A stretch of DNA of 64,000 nt, taken from positions 33,841 through 97,840 of the forward strand of contig NZ_JACHCC010000017.1 in the NCBI RefSeq assembly GCF_014207135.1, read 5' to 3'. The notes beneath the pieces are model-generated. The model worked only from the letters and a program-made list of their open reading frames with translations, did not search any database and was not told where the DNA came from. Positions 17,164 through 25,572 of this stretch are shown in pieces (the stretch's first letter is position 1; the number at the start of each line of letters is the position of its first letter). This stretch comes from Pedobacter cryoconitis (lineage in GTDB: Bacteria; Bacteroidota; Bacteroidia; Sphingobacteriales; Sphingobacteriaceae). The translations under genes and the position numbers were made by a program.

Positions 17164-17207
17164 AAAAAAGCGGGTTATCTCAGCAATAGAGATAACCCGC
17201 TTTTTTA
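17164..17207 (+). terminator. Bidirectional terminator, AraC gene / M14 gene
   Basis: GCGGGTTATCTC (17170-17181) / GAGATAACCCGC (17189-17200), 12-bp perfect stem with six A before and six T after. Confidence 0.9.
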
Positions 17208-17221
17208 TATCCGATAAAATA

Positions 17222-19948
17222 CTATTTAACCTGATAAAGCTGATTGAACAACAGTCTGAAAGTACCTGCTGATTGTCCGCGGAAGGTGATCTCCGGGCCA
17301 AAGGCATACAGCTTTCCTGCACCCACAGGCGCAACAAATCCCGCGATACCATCTTTCAGGTAAGCTTGTCCCCAGGCCCATCCGCTGCGCAGCGGTTTCT
17401 CACTTGAAAACCAAAGAATCGGTTTGATCCCTTTCTCCGCAGCACCGGCATCCAGTTTAAATACCGGGCTGTTGTCAAAGTCAACATTAGCTTCGCCCGA
17501 CATCCCCCATGTAGCTGGCAGTTCCTGATTAACATTGACCTCCAGGATACTTCCCGGGATATAGTATTTGGTTCCGGGTAGCGTCTTTTCTTTGTTCTCC
17601 GCATTTTTCTCAACCAGTGCGTTGCGAACCGGAAGATCAAGCTGATAAGCCAGATTTGTGCTGCTTCCGATGGCAACAACAGTCCCACCCTGCTCCAGGA
17701 AAGCCTTGAGCTGAGGAATAGATTTCTCCGTTGTCAGTTTCCCTGTCCATGAGCGGAAAGCGGCAGGAACAGAATCCAGTTTAGCTTCTTCTTCAGTTCC
17801 CATTTTTCTAGTTTTCCCAATAGGCGGGATTCCTCCAGTCACAAATACCAGCACATCATATTTTTTCCTCAGGTTGCCTGCATCTATAGCTTTTGGATAA
17901 ATCACTTCAAAAGGGAAATGATATTGTTCCATCAGCCAGCGTACCCATCCCGAGGGGATCGAGCCGCCATATTTATCCCAAAGCGCAATACGTAAGGGCG
18001 AGACCTTAACAGCTCCTCCAGGAGCTTTATTTACCCCTTCCACCTGAAGTCCCAGCGTAGCTGCCGCATGCGTAATTACCCCAGTTGCTTTAGCTGAGGC
18101 CGGTACATAAAAGGTACCCGGGCCATATCCAGGCAGGCTGCTGATTCCGGCAGGAACACGATAAACTTTAACCCCCGCCTTCAACAGGTCATTCACAGCA
18201 ATAAACGCATTATTAACAGATGGCTTGATGACATACCCTGCTTTAGCGGTATGAACAACAGCTTCCTTCACCGGAGACTCAGTGGCTCCATAAGCAATCT
18301 TTTGGAATGGTCCTTCAAAGTTCTCCAGGATGCGGTCAAACTTAATTCCCATCTGGAAGGCCAGTGTCCAGCCTGCTGCATCATAAGGACGTATTGGCGG
18401 GCCACCTTCATATTGAAAATCGTTTGGATGATCCTGCGGTTCAAACATATCGATTACATGCGGGCGGAATGCCTGATTCGTTCTTACGATATAAGAGCCA
18501 GCAGGATAATTCTTTCCATTCAGCGTAAATGCCCCATTAGCTTTTTCGATCTGTATGCCCGATAAAATCAGCGCATTGATAAACCTTACAGCCGTAGGAA
18601 AATCAGTTTGATCAGCAGGGATTACATATCCCCTGGCGTCCCGGTTTACTGGATTTTTCAGTACCTCGTCATAATATTTAACCGGAATAGTCTTTCCTTC
18701 GGTCTGTTTTTTATCCCTTTTATAAGCCATTTTAATAGAGTCAATGAACTTAGGATAAAACGTCCAGTGGTCAGTATTTCCACGTTCAATAGAGTTTCTG
18801 CCCATCTTATAAATATTAAACAGCAGTGTGCTGCGGTATCTCGATGCATAGTCCAGTACTGCATAATTCAGAGAGACCGAATAGTCAATAGACTGGCGGA
18901 AGTGCCATTCCTGAGGTACAACAGGGTTTGGTGTTGCCCCGTTCGGGATTAAACGTTCCGGGACCAGCGGAATCTTTTCCGGAGTGGGACCTCCAACAAT
19001 TTCAGTCAGTAGTCCGATCATATTATGAAAGTACGGCGTGGTCCTTAGACCTCCATTCCACCACGTAGAGAACTCAGAGCCTGCCCTTTGCGTGTATCCC
19101 GGTTTACTTTCCGTGTTTAGTCTGTTATTCATTGCTGCCCCTACCGCGTCAATACTCGTTACGATCAATGGGTCATAAACATAATTGAACGGGTCCCGGT
19201 ACGGAGGCCCTGCCAGGACAGAACCAGCTGGTCCTCGTTGATGATGATTATACATAATCTGCGGTATCCATTCGACAAACAGTTGTCGGCTGATATTCTG
19301 GCTTTCCTTTACATTCATCATATAAAAGTCCCTGTTATTATCGTGCCCTATATACTTCTCATATAACCTTGGGACGTCCAGTTTACGATCTTTCGGGTTT
19401 GTTTCCTTCATGTACCAGTCCGACATGAGTTCCTGTCCGTCAGGATTTGCGTGGACTAGTAGAATGATATCATTATTTAGGATATTAAGCGTTTCTTCGT
19501 CGTTTCTGCTTACCAGTTGCCACATCGTTTCGATCAGTTGGTGTGCGCCTACTACTTCATTTGCGTGTAGTCCTCCGTCTATCCAGATAACAGCTTTACC
19601 TTCAGCGGCCAGCCCTTTTGCTTCAGCTTCAGATAATCCGTCCGCGTGCGCTAATTTTTGAGATATTTCCTTGTACCTGGCTAATTTTTTCAGGTTTTCA
19701 GGAGAAGATATGATAAGCATCCATTGGTGTCTTCCTTCTTCCGTTAGTCCGATATCCACCATTTTCACCCTTGGCGAGGCTGCCAGTTTCTTAAAGTACC
19801 CTTCCGTTTGCGTGTAATTTGCCAGTTTATAGTCGTCCCCTATATTGAATCCGAAGTGTTCCTTTGGTGAGGGGATAATTTGCCCCTGCGTTACAGAGAC
19901 AAAAAACAGTGCGGGTAGTACCAGTAAATGTTGTAGTTTTTTTATCAT
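17222..19948 (-). CDS. M14-family zinc carboxypeptidase, exported
   Basis: 908 aa, with signal peptide MIKKLQHLLVLPALFFVSVTQGQ. The N-terminal ~400 residues carry the M14 peptidase domain: zinc ligands in DGGLHANE (HxxE) and a later NHHQ, with NPDGQE and NRDFY substrate-binding loops. The C-terminal half is a large non-catalytic region (beta-rich, then a glutamine-amidotransferase-like fold with VFVTGGIPP and GGTVVAIGSS segments) as seen in the big Bacteroidota M14 proteins. Predicted to trim C-terminal residues from peptides in the periplasm or outside. Monocistronic; its upstream region holds several hairpins (19949-20283). Confidence 0.88.
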   Translation of the reverse strand: MIKKLQHLLVLPALFFVSVTQGQIIPSPKEHFGFNIGDDYKLANYTQTEGYFKKLAASPRVKMVDIGLTEEGRHQWMLIISSPENLKKLARYKEISQKLAHADGLSEAEAKGLAAEGKAVIWIDGGLHANEVVGAHQLIETMWQLVSRNDEETLNILNNDIILLVHANPDGQELMSDWYMKETNPKDRKLDVPRLYEKYIGHDNNRDFYMMNVKESQNISRQLFVEWIPQIMYNHHQRGPAGSVLAGPPYRDPFNYVYDPLIVTSIDAVGAAMNNRLNTESKPGYTQRAGSEFSTWWNGGLRTTPYFHNMIGLLTEIVGGPTPEKIPLVPERLIPNGATPNPVVPQEWHFRQSIDYSVSLNYAVLDYASRYRSTLLFNIYKMGRNSIERGNTDHWTFYPKFIDSIKMAYKRDKKQTEGKTIPVKYYDEVLKNPVNRDARGYVIPADQTDFPTAVRFINALILSGIQIEKANGAFTLNGKNYPAGSYIVRTNQAFRPHVIDMFEPQDHPNDFQYEGGPPIRPYDAAGWTLAFQMGIKFDRILENFEGPFQKIAYGATESPVKEAVVHTAKAGYVIKPSVNNAFIAVNDLLKAGVKVYRVPAGISSLPGYGPGTFYVPASAKATGVITHAAATLGLQVEGVNKAPGGAVKVSPLRIALWDKYGGSIPSGWVRWLMEQYHFPFEVIYPKAIDAGNLRKKYDVLVFVTGGIPPIGKTRKMGTEEEAKLDSVPAAFRSWTGKLTTEKSIPQLKAFLEQGGTVVAIGSSTNLAYQLDLPVRNALVEKNAENKEKTLPGTKYYIPGSILEVNVNQELPATWGMSGEANVDFDNSPVFKLDAGAAEKGIKPILWFSSEKPLRSGWAWGQAYLKDGIAGFVAPVGAGKLYAFGPEITFRGQSAGTFRLLFNQLYQVK

Positions 19949-20141
19949 AAGCTAATTTTTTTTAAGATAAAAAAACAGAACTAGTATCTCACATTCTGTC
20001 CTTCAAGTAACAATAAAATTGCTTTGGCATCCCCATTATAGCTATTCCATTATTAATATATCCAAATAAGATATTGGTTGGGTTAAATAGCAGTACTATT
20101 CAGGATGAGTACATATTAGACATACCTTCTGAGTATGGTGG

Positions 20142-20175
20142 GTCCATGTATTTCAACTAGTTAAAATACATGGAC
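20142..20175. repeat. Hairpin with palindromic loop
   Basis: GTCCATGTATTT (20142-20153) / AAATACATGGAC (20164-20175), 12-bp perfect stem. The 10-nt spacer itself contains most of the palindrome AACTAGTT. Confidence 0.6.
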
Positions 20176-20199
20176 TTGCTACGGAAGGAGATTGCCTTG

Positions 20200-20253
20200 G
20201 TACTGGTTTAGTCCCGACCAGTACTACAACACAACCCGACCACTACCCGACCA
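20200..20253. repeat. Hairpin plus three CCCGACCA repeats with 11-bp phasing
   Basis: GTACTGGT (20200-20207) / ACCAGTAC (20217-20224) form an 8-bp stem. CCCGACCA occurs at 20213, 20235 and 20246, spaced 22 and 11 bp, i.e. on one face of the helix. Confidence 0.55.
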
Positions 20254-20283
20254 GTTTCTTACCAATGGACTTTAACACATTAA

Positions 20284-20553
20284 TTAAATTCCCACAAACT
20301 CATCCGCTTTCACGGTGACTGCTTTTTCGAGCACTACATCCAGCTTTGCACAAACTGTTCTTAATTCGCTCATAGCCTGGTTGGAGTTTTTTTTATCGTG
20401 CCATAAAGTAGTGTTAGGTAACATATAGGTCTTAGGGTCATTGATATTCTTAAATTTATCAGAATAACCTAAGGCTTCCAATGCGGTTTTCACCTGTGTG
20501 TGCGACTTATTGATATCATATGATATCAATACATTTCCAATTGTTGTTCCCAT
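20284..20553 (-). CDS. Small protein resembling Cas2/SinR-like ferredoxin fold
   Basis: 89 aa. The layout is a first beta strand with NVLISYDINKS, a helix (VKTALEALGY), a short strand, TTLWHDKKNS, a second helix (AMSELRTVCAKLDVVLEKA) and a final strand ending KADEFVGI. This matches, by pattern only, the Cas2-like/'SinR family' small proteins with a YDI/YDL first strand. If it is related, the first-strand Asp (ISYD) would be the metal ligand, as in Cas2 nucleases. There are no cas genes or repeats in the window. Its promoter lies just upstream (TACTTTG on the minus strand at ~20577-20583). Function unknown; a toxin-like VapD/Cas2 nuclease is a possibility. Confidence 0.55.
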   Translation of the reverse strand: MGTTIGNVLISYDINKSHTQVKTALEALGYSDKFKNINDPKTYMLPNTTLWHDKKNSNQAMSELRTVCAKLDVVLEKAVTVKADEFVGI

Positions 20554-20633
20554 AATTTTGTTTTTAAATTTTGGGCAAAGTACAATTGTTTAGCAGGTCA
20601 AGGTTCCGGTTTTCCGTAACGGTCATTAAGTAC

Positions 20634-20696
20634 TGGCTTTCCGCCATGCTACGCCAGTTAGCTTTCCATTATGCTTCGCCAGTTAGCTTTCCATAA
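20634..20696. repeat. 25-bp tandem repeat, about 2.5 copies
   Basis: Units start at 20634, 20659 and 20684 (the last partial). The two full units agree at about 20 of 25 positions and share TMGCTTTCC-like and CGCCAGT blocks. Located in the 313-bp interval 20554-20866, in which I see no gene. Confidence 0.65.
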
Positions 20697-20767
20697 TCCC
20701 CGGTTACGAGCGGAGGTCTGGGTGTAAAATGTATTTGCGTTTTGGGGTTAGGTTTTTCCTATAGTAT

Positions 20768-20852
20768 TTTTAACAAAAAAGTGTTGTTGATTTTCGGGCA
20801 TTTCCATTTTTCATGGAACCGGCCCGAAAATCAACAACACTTTTTATTAAAA
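20768..20852. repeat. Structured hairpin element, copy B
   Basis: 24-bp perfect stem 20776-20799 / 20822-20845, extended outward by TTTTAA / TTAAAA (one mismatch). The inner part matches copy A at 8157-8235: GGGC/GCCC closing pairs, AT on the 5' side and CCG on the 3' side of an internal loop, then TTCCAT (20802-20807) / ATGGAA (20813-20818) with loop TTTTC. It lies 15 bp beyond the lysA stop, so it may also act as the lysA terminator (T-run on the minus strand). Confidence 0.75.
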
Positions 20853-20866
20853 ACTTAGTGAAGAAA

Positions 20867-22018
20867 CTACCCGCTAAACGCGACTCTCACATTTTCTCTC
20901 AGATTGTAGTGAGAACTCATGACTTCGCCATAAGCCCCAGTACTTCTAATGGCGATCAGGTCTCCTCTTTTTGTTTCCTGCAGCAGTACTTCTTTTCCGA
21001 AGCAGTCCGTACTTTCACAAATTGGTCCAACCACATCATATTTAACTTTCGTTTCTTCCTCCTGTCTTGTCAGGTTTTCGATCTGGTGATAAGCCTGATA
21101 AAGCGCTGGTCTCATCAGTTCCGTCATTCCTGCATCAAGTACAATAAAGTTCTTATTCTTACCATTTTTCACATAAAGCACTTTACTGATCAGAGAAGAA
21201 CATTGGCCTACCAGGGCTCTTCCCAGTTCAAAATGCACTTCCTGGTTAGGTCTTTTTTCAAGAAATTCATTAAAAATCCCGAAATACGCTTCAAAGTCAG
21301 GGATTTGTTGTTCAGGTTGTTGGTAGTCGATTCCCAGGCCTCCCCCTACATTCAGCACCTTGACCATGAATCCACGTTCTTCGAACCATTTTGCGAACTC
21401 GTTGATTCTTACACAAAGATTCTTGTACACATCCAGATTAGTGATTTGCGATCCGATATGGAAATGCACCCCTATAAACTCCAGATTTGCCGAGATTTTC
21501 AATGCGTCTGCACAATCAGGCAGATCCCAAGAATTCACTCCAAACTTATTTTCATCCAGTCCTGTTGTAATATTGTGATGCGTGTGCGCATCCACATTAG
21601 GATTGATCCTGATAGCTACCTTTGCGATCTTATTCTTCTTCCCTGCAAGTTCATTAATTACTTCCAGTTCCTGTACAGATTCCACATTAAAGCAGAAAAT
21701 ATCCAGGTCCAGTGCTTCATTAATTTCGCGGTCAGATTTTCCCACCCCTGCAAACACAACCTGTTTCCTGTCGAAGCCAATTTCTATAGCCTTCTTCACT
21801 TCGTTGCCACTTACACAGTCGGCGCCCAGACCTGCTTCTTTAATTTTTTTCAGCAGCGTATCATTAAAATTCGCCTTCATTGCATAATGCACATGAAAAT
21901 CATAAACTTTAGCTGCATCAGCACAGGCACTTAAGCTTCGTTGCAATAAACTAAGGTCATAATAATAGAAAGGCGTTTCTAAATTTGCGAACTCTGCTAT
22001 ATCTTTGTTAGAAAACAT
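20867..22018 (-). CDS. lysA: Diaminopimelate decarboxylase
   Basis: 383 aa. Makes L-lysine from meso-diaminopimelate, the last step of lysine synthesis. PLP fold-III barrel: PLP lysine in HYAMKAN, VSGNEVKKA, HHNITTGLDENKFGVN, GGGLGIDY for the phosphate, and the C-terminal active-site cysteine in CESTDCFG, with GAYG near the end (RSTGAYGEVMSSHYN). Length is a little short but all key motifs are there. lysC lies 188 nt upstream on the same strand, so the pair may share a transcript for lysine synthesis, with a small membrane-protein ORF antisense in between. Confidence 0.95.
   Translation of the reverse strand: MFSNKDIAEFANLETPFYYYDLSLLQRSLSACADAAKVYDFHVHYAMKANFNDTLLKKIKEAGLGADCVSGNEVKKAIEIGFDRKQVVFAGVGKSDREINEALDLDIFCFNVESVQELEVINELAGKKNKIAKVAIRINPNVDAHTHHNITTGLDENKFGVNSWDLPDCADALKISANLEFIGVHFHIGSQITNLDVYKNLCVRINEFAKWFEERGFMVKVLNVGGGLGIDYQQPEQQIPDFEAYFGIFNEFLEKRPNQEVHFELGRALVGQCSSLISKVLYVKNGKNKNFIVLDAGMTELMRPALYQAYHQIENLTRQEEETKVKYDVVGPICESTDCFGKEVLLQETKRGDLIAIRSTGAYGEVMSSHYNLRENVRVAFSG
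22000..22007 (+). promoter_or_regulatory. -7-like box inside the start of lysA, reading towards the 58-aa ORF
   Basis: TATCTTTG on the plus strand, 13 bp before ATG 22020. It is an exact consensus match but lies in lysA codons 4-7, so chance is a real possibility. Confidence 0.3.
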
Positions 22019-22019
22019 A

Positions 22020-22196
22020 ATGTTTAAATATCTTATTGTATTTTGTCTAATTGGAATGATGTTGATTTACATGGGCAACTATTTTGATCTTCAACGTCAG
22101 AAAATCAGCAAAAAAGAATACGACAGAAGAGTCAGGCTCTTTATCGTACTCCTGTTTATAGTTATTGCCGTGCTTACTTACCTCAAAAGGAGATAA
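22020..22196 (+). CDS. Small two-helix membrane protein
   Basis: 58 aa from ATG 22020. Helix 1 (FKYLIVFCLIGMMLIYMG) and helix 2 (LFIVLLFIVIAVLTYL) are joined by a basic loop (QRQKISKKEYDRRVR), a hairpin membrane-protein layout with a positive cytoplasmic loop. Its start codon is one base from the lysA start on the other strand, and a consensus -7 box lies 13 bp upstream. It occupies the lysC-lysA gap in antisense. No family recognised; a real gene is likely because of the coherent helix-loop-helix pattern. Confidence 0.55.
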   Translation: MFKYLIVFCLIGMMLIYMGNYFDLQRQKISKKEYDRRVRLFIVLLFIVIAVLTYLKRR

Positions 22197-22206
22197 ACCC
22201 TATTTT

Positions 22207-23520
22207 CTATTCAAAAATACGATTATGTAAGCTCCTCAGCACTTCCGTTTTATCCCCCGTATTAATTAACAAAGAGATATTATAATTACTTCCGCCATAA
22301 GAGATCATACGGATTGGAATATGTTTGATAGAGTCCAGTACCCTTGAAGCAAAACCATGTTTACTTGCTCCGAAATCACCAACCACACAAACAATCGTCT
22401 GCTCCTTGTCCAGTTCTACCGAACCAAACGCATGCAGTTCCTCTACAATTTTATCCAGGTTATCCGTAAAATCTATCGTTAAAGATACCGCAACTTCCGA
22501 AGTTGTGATCATATCGATAGGCGTTTTATAACGCTCAAAAATTTCGAATATTCTTCTCAGGAAACCATAAGCCAGTAACATCCGGCTCGATTGGATCTTA
22601 ATTGCGATAATACCATCCTTGGCAGCGATAGATTTGATTTTTCCCTTTTCACTTTCCGAAGAGATCAGTGTTCCTGCTGCTGAAGGTTCCATCGTATTTA
22701 ATAACCGTACAGGAATCTTATATTTCTGTGCAGGGAATACCGATTGCGGGTGAAGGATTTTCGCACCAAAATAAGCAAGCTCCGCAGCCTCATCAAAAGA
22801 AAGATGCGCAATTGGTTTCGTGCCTTTCACAATCCTAGGATCATTATTATGCATTCCGTCAATATCCGTCCAGATCTGTACTTCCTCCGCTAAAATTGCG
22901 GCACCAATCAGAGAAGCCGTATAATCACTTCCCCCACGGCGCAGGTTGTCCACTTCACCGAAGCTGTTTCTGCAGATAAATCCCTGCGTGATAAACAATT
23001 TATTCCCTTTATGCTTCTCCAGTAAAGGTTTAAGATTCGCTGTAGCATAAGGAATATCAGGTTCATTGTCCTCATCGATTTTCATAAAATCAAGTGCAGG
23101 TAATAATACCGAAGGTACACCTATAGATTTCAGATAAATATGATAAAGCGTTGTAGATAACAATTCACCTTGTGCCAGTACTACTTTCTCTTCAATAGGT
23201 GTGAAAATATCATTCACCAGTGAAACTAAAAACTGAAAATGATAATCTACTATTTCCTGTCCCTGTTCACGAAAGTCGCCTTCAGGAAGAAGTTCAATTA
23301 CAAATTCATTATATTTTTGATTTAGGGCGTTAATCAAAGTTAACGCCCCCTGTTTATCCTCCTTTAAAAGTTTGCCTGAAATTTCTACTAAACTATTGGT
23401 TGTACCAGACACTGCTGATAAAACTACAATTTGCTCTTCAGCCGGATTAATGATATCCAGCAATTTCGTCATTCGCTCAGGGCTTCCGACAGAAGTTCCG
23501 CCAAACTTTAATATCTTCAT
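22207..23520 (-). CDS. lysC: Aspartate kinase
   Basis: 437 aa from ATG 23520, chosen because MKILKFGGTSVGS is the canonical N terminus; the longer frame adds 15 unrelated residues. Amino-acid kinase domain: FGGTSVGS (ATP/substrate), LRRGGSDYTASLIGAA, IWTDIDGMHNNDPR. C-terminal ACT domains (AVSLTIDF..., IVCVVGDFG..., MISYGGSNYNISLLI) for feedback by lysine or threonine. Catalyses the first step of the aspartate pathway. It is monofunctional, not fused to homoserine dehydrogenase, which fits a dedicated lysine branch with the nearby lysA. Confidence 0.94.
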   Translation of the reverse strand: MKILKFGGTSVGSPERMTKLLDIINPAEEQIVVLSAVSGTTNSLVEISGKLLKEDKQGALTLINALNQKYNEFVIELLPEGDFREQGQEIVDYHFQFLVSLVNDIFTPIEEKVVLAQGELLSTTLYHIYLKSIGVPSVLLPALDFMKIDEDNEPDIPYATANLKPLLEKHKGNKLFITQGFICRNSFGEVDNLRRGGSDYTASLIGAAILAEEVQIWTDIDGMHNNDPRIVKGTKPIAHLSFDEAAELAYFGAKILHPQSVFPAQKYKIPVRLLNTMEPSAAGTLISSESEKGKIKSIAAKDGIIAIKIQSSRMLLAYGFLRRIFEIFERYKTPIDMITTSEVAVSLTIDFTDNLDKIVEELHAFGSVELDKEQTIVCVVGDFGASKHGFASRVLDSIKHIPIRMISYGGSNYNISLLINTGDKTEVLRSLHNRIFE

Positions 23521-23769
23521 TTTTTTTAATTGGTTTAATAATTCAACTAAAAATAGCCTATACAATCAGTTTTATTAGAACTAGGTATTTTTAATTCAAT
23601 TAATTTGGTATATAATTGCATTGGGCGGTGAAATTAATAAAACGCGCTTAATAATTACGATTTATACAAAATAAAATTTGGGGGAACCGATTTATTATGA
23701 GACCCATAAAAACATACTTCCTTCTATTTTGTTCATAGATCAGAAATAATCAAATATTAACGACAGCAC

Positions 23770-25503
23770 ATGCAATTAGAAGCAGCAATACAAAACACCA
23801 TTAACGTGTGGCTTAATGGAAATTATGATCAGCAAACAAAAGAAGAAATTCAGAACCTGATTACTAAAGAAGCATCTACAGAATTAACTGACGCTTTTTA
23901 CAGAAACCTTGAATTTGGTACTGGTGGTTTACGTGGTATTATGGGTGCAGGATCAAACAGAATTAATAAATACACTATAGGTACAGCGACCCAGGGATTG
24001 AGCAATTATCTGCTTAAAAAATATCCGGGAGAAAAAATAAAAGTAGCTATCGCGCATGATAGCAGAAACCAGTCAGATTTTTTTGCCGGCATTGCGGCTG
24101 ACGTATTTTCAGCAAACGGAATTCATGTTTATTTCTTTTCGGCACTGCGTCCGACCCCGGAACTTTCGTTTGCGATCAGAGAATTAGGCTGCCGCAGCGG
24201 CGTGATGCTGACTGCTTCACACAATCCTAAAGAATACAACGGTTATAAAGCCTATGGTGCTGACGGCGGACAATTCACTTCTCCTGACGATACTATGGTC
24301 ATGGATGAAGTAGCTAAAATCAAAAACATTGATGAGGTTAAATTTGAACGTGATGCCAGCAATATCGAATTGATCGGTGAAGAGATCGATCAGTTATACC
24401 TGGATAAGATTACTGAATTATCAGTTTCACCAGAGGCCATAGCCAGACAGAAAGACCTGAAAATTGTTTATTCGCCGATTCACGGTACCGGTATTACCCT
24501 GGTTCCAAAAGCACTGGCCCAATTTGGTTTTACCAATTTAACCCTGGTTAAAGAGCAGAGCACACCAGATGGAAACTTCCCGACGGTAGTTTATCCAAAT
24601 CCGGAAGAAAAAGAAGCGATGACCCTGGCGCTGAACAAAGCCAAGGAAATTGATGCAGACCTTGTTCTGGCAACAGATCCCGATGCTGACCGTGTGGGTA
24701 TTGCCGTAAAAAACAACGATGGCGAATTCGTTTTACTCAATGGAAACCAGACCGGAAGTTTACTGATTAACTATCTGCTTACTGCATGGCAGGAAAAAGG
24801 TAAACTGGATGGTAATCAGTATATCGTTAAGACTATCGTGACGACTAACCTGGTAGAAGAAATTGCAAAATCCAAAAACGTAGAATTCTTCAACACACTG
24901 ACAGGCTTCAAATACATTGGCCACCTGATCACCAGTCTGCAAGGTAAAAAAACCTTCATTGGCGGTGGTGAAGAAAGTTATGGTTACCTGATCGGAGAAC
25001 TGGTAAGAGATAAAGATGCGATCATTTCCTGCGCATTTATCGCTGAGATGACTGCTTTCTATAAAGATAAAGGCAGCAGCCTGTACAATGCCATGCTTGA
25101 TATGTATGTAGAATACGGCCTGTATAAAGAAGAGCTGGTTTCCCTGACTAAAAAAGGAAAAACAGGAGCAGAAGAAATCAAGGCTATGATGGAGAAATTC
25201 AGAAATAACCCTCCTTTGACTCTTGGTGGTTCTAAAGTGAAAACTTTAAAAGATTACGAACTCGGAATTGAAACTAATTTAGATACGCAGGAGAAAACCA
25301 AACTGGATTTCCCTAAATCAGATGTATTACAGTTCATTACCGAAGACGGCAGCATAGTTTCAGCACGTCCTTCAGGCACAGAGCCTAAGATTAAATTCTA
25401 TTGCAGTGTAAATGCCCCCCTTGCAGATAAGGCTCAGTTTAAAACCGTAGATGCGAAATTAGGAGATAAAATTAAATCCCTGATGGCAGATTTACAAGCT
25501 TAA
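23770..25503 (+). CDS. pgcA: Phosphoglucomutase/phosphomannomutase, PgcA type
   Basis: 577 aa, the length of alpha-phosphoglucomutase-type phospho-sugar mutases. Interconverts hexose 1- and 6-phosphates. Phosphoserine Ser150 in TASHNPKEYNGYK, Mg loop TDPDADRVG, sugar-binding GGEESYGYL, and phosphate-binding RPSGTEPKIKFY. FGTGGLRGIMG near residue 50 is the N-terminal substrate loop. Cytoplasmic, linking glycolysis with polysaccharide and cell-envelope precursor synthesis. Monocistronic, with a very strong terminator behind. Upstream (23521-23769) I see only an AT-rich leader. Confidence 0.93.
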   Translation: MQLEAAIQNTINVWLNGNYDQQTKEEIQNLITKEASTELTDAFYRNLEFGTGGLRGIMGAGSNRINKYTIGTATQGLSNYLLKKYPGEKIKVAIAHDSRNQSDFFAGIAADVFSANGIHVYFFSALRPTPELSFAIRELGCRSGVMLTASHNPKEYNGYKAYGADGGQFTSPDDTMVMDEVAKIKNIDEVKFERDASNIELIGEEIDQLYLDKITELSVSPEAIARQKDLKIVYSPIHGTGITLVPKALAQFGFTNLTLVKEQSTPDGNFPTVVYPNPEEKEAMTLALNKAKEIDADLVLATDPDADRVGIAVKNNDGEFVLLNGNQTGSLLINYLLTAWQEKGKLDGNQYIVKTIVTTNLVEEIAKSKNVEFFNTLTGFKYIGHLITSLQGKKTFIGGGEESYGYLIGELVRDKDAIISCAFIAEMTAFYKDKGSSLYNAMLDMYVEYGLYKEELVSLTKKGKTGAEEIKAMMEKFRNNPPLTLGGSKVKTLKDYELGIETNLDTQEKTKLDFPKSDVLQFITEDGSIVSARPSGTEPKIKFYCSVNAPLADKAQFKTVDAKLGDKIKSLMADLQA

Positions 25504-25511
25504 GGATACCA

Positions 25512-25563
25512 CCGGACATAAAAAAAGAGGATCAGCTGGCTGATCCTCTTTTTTTATGTCCGG
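25512..25563 (+). terminator. Very long bidirectional terminator
   Basis: CCGGACATAAAAAAAGAGG... pairs perfectly with its mirror over ~23 bp (25512-25534 with 25541-25563). The A7 and T7 tracts are built into the stem. Serves pgcA (+) and the LacI regulator (-). Confidence 0.9.
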
Positions 25564-25572
25564 AAAAACGGA

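Larger units (their letters stand above)
19949..20283. other. Non-coding interval with hairpins and short repeats
   Basis: 335 bp upstream of the M14 gene. I see no gene. It contains a 12-bp hairpin (20142-20175), an 8-bp hairpin (20200-20224) and three copies of CCCGACCA, listed separately. The left end is a plain AT-rich leader. Confidence 0.6.

Noticed and set aside
20634..20696. CRISPR array next to a Cas2-like gene
   Set aside because: Repeats are directly adjacent with no spacers, too few copies, and there are no cas1 or effector genes.
20813..21934. 373-codon plus-strand ORF opposite lysA
   Set aside because: Shadow of lysA; residue composition (many Phe, His, Arg, Ser) is that of antisense translation.
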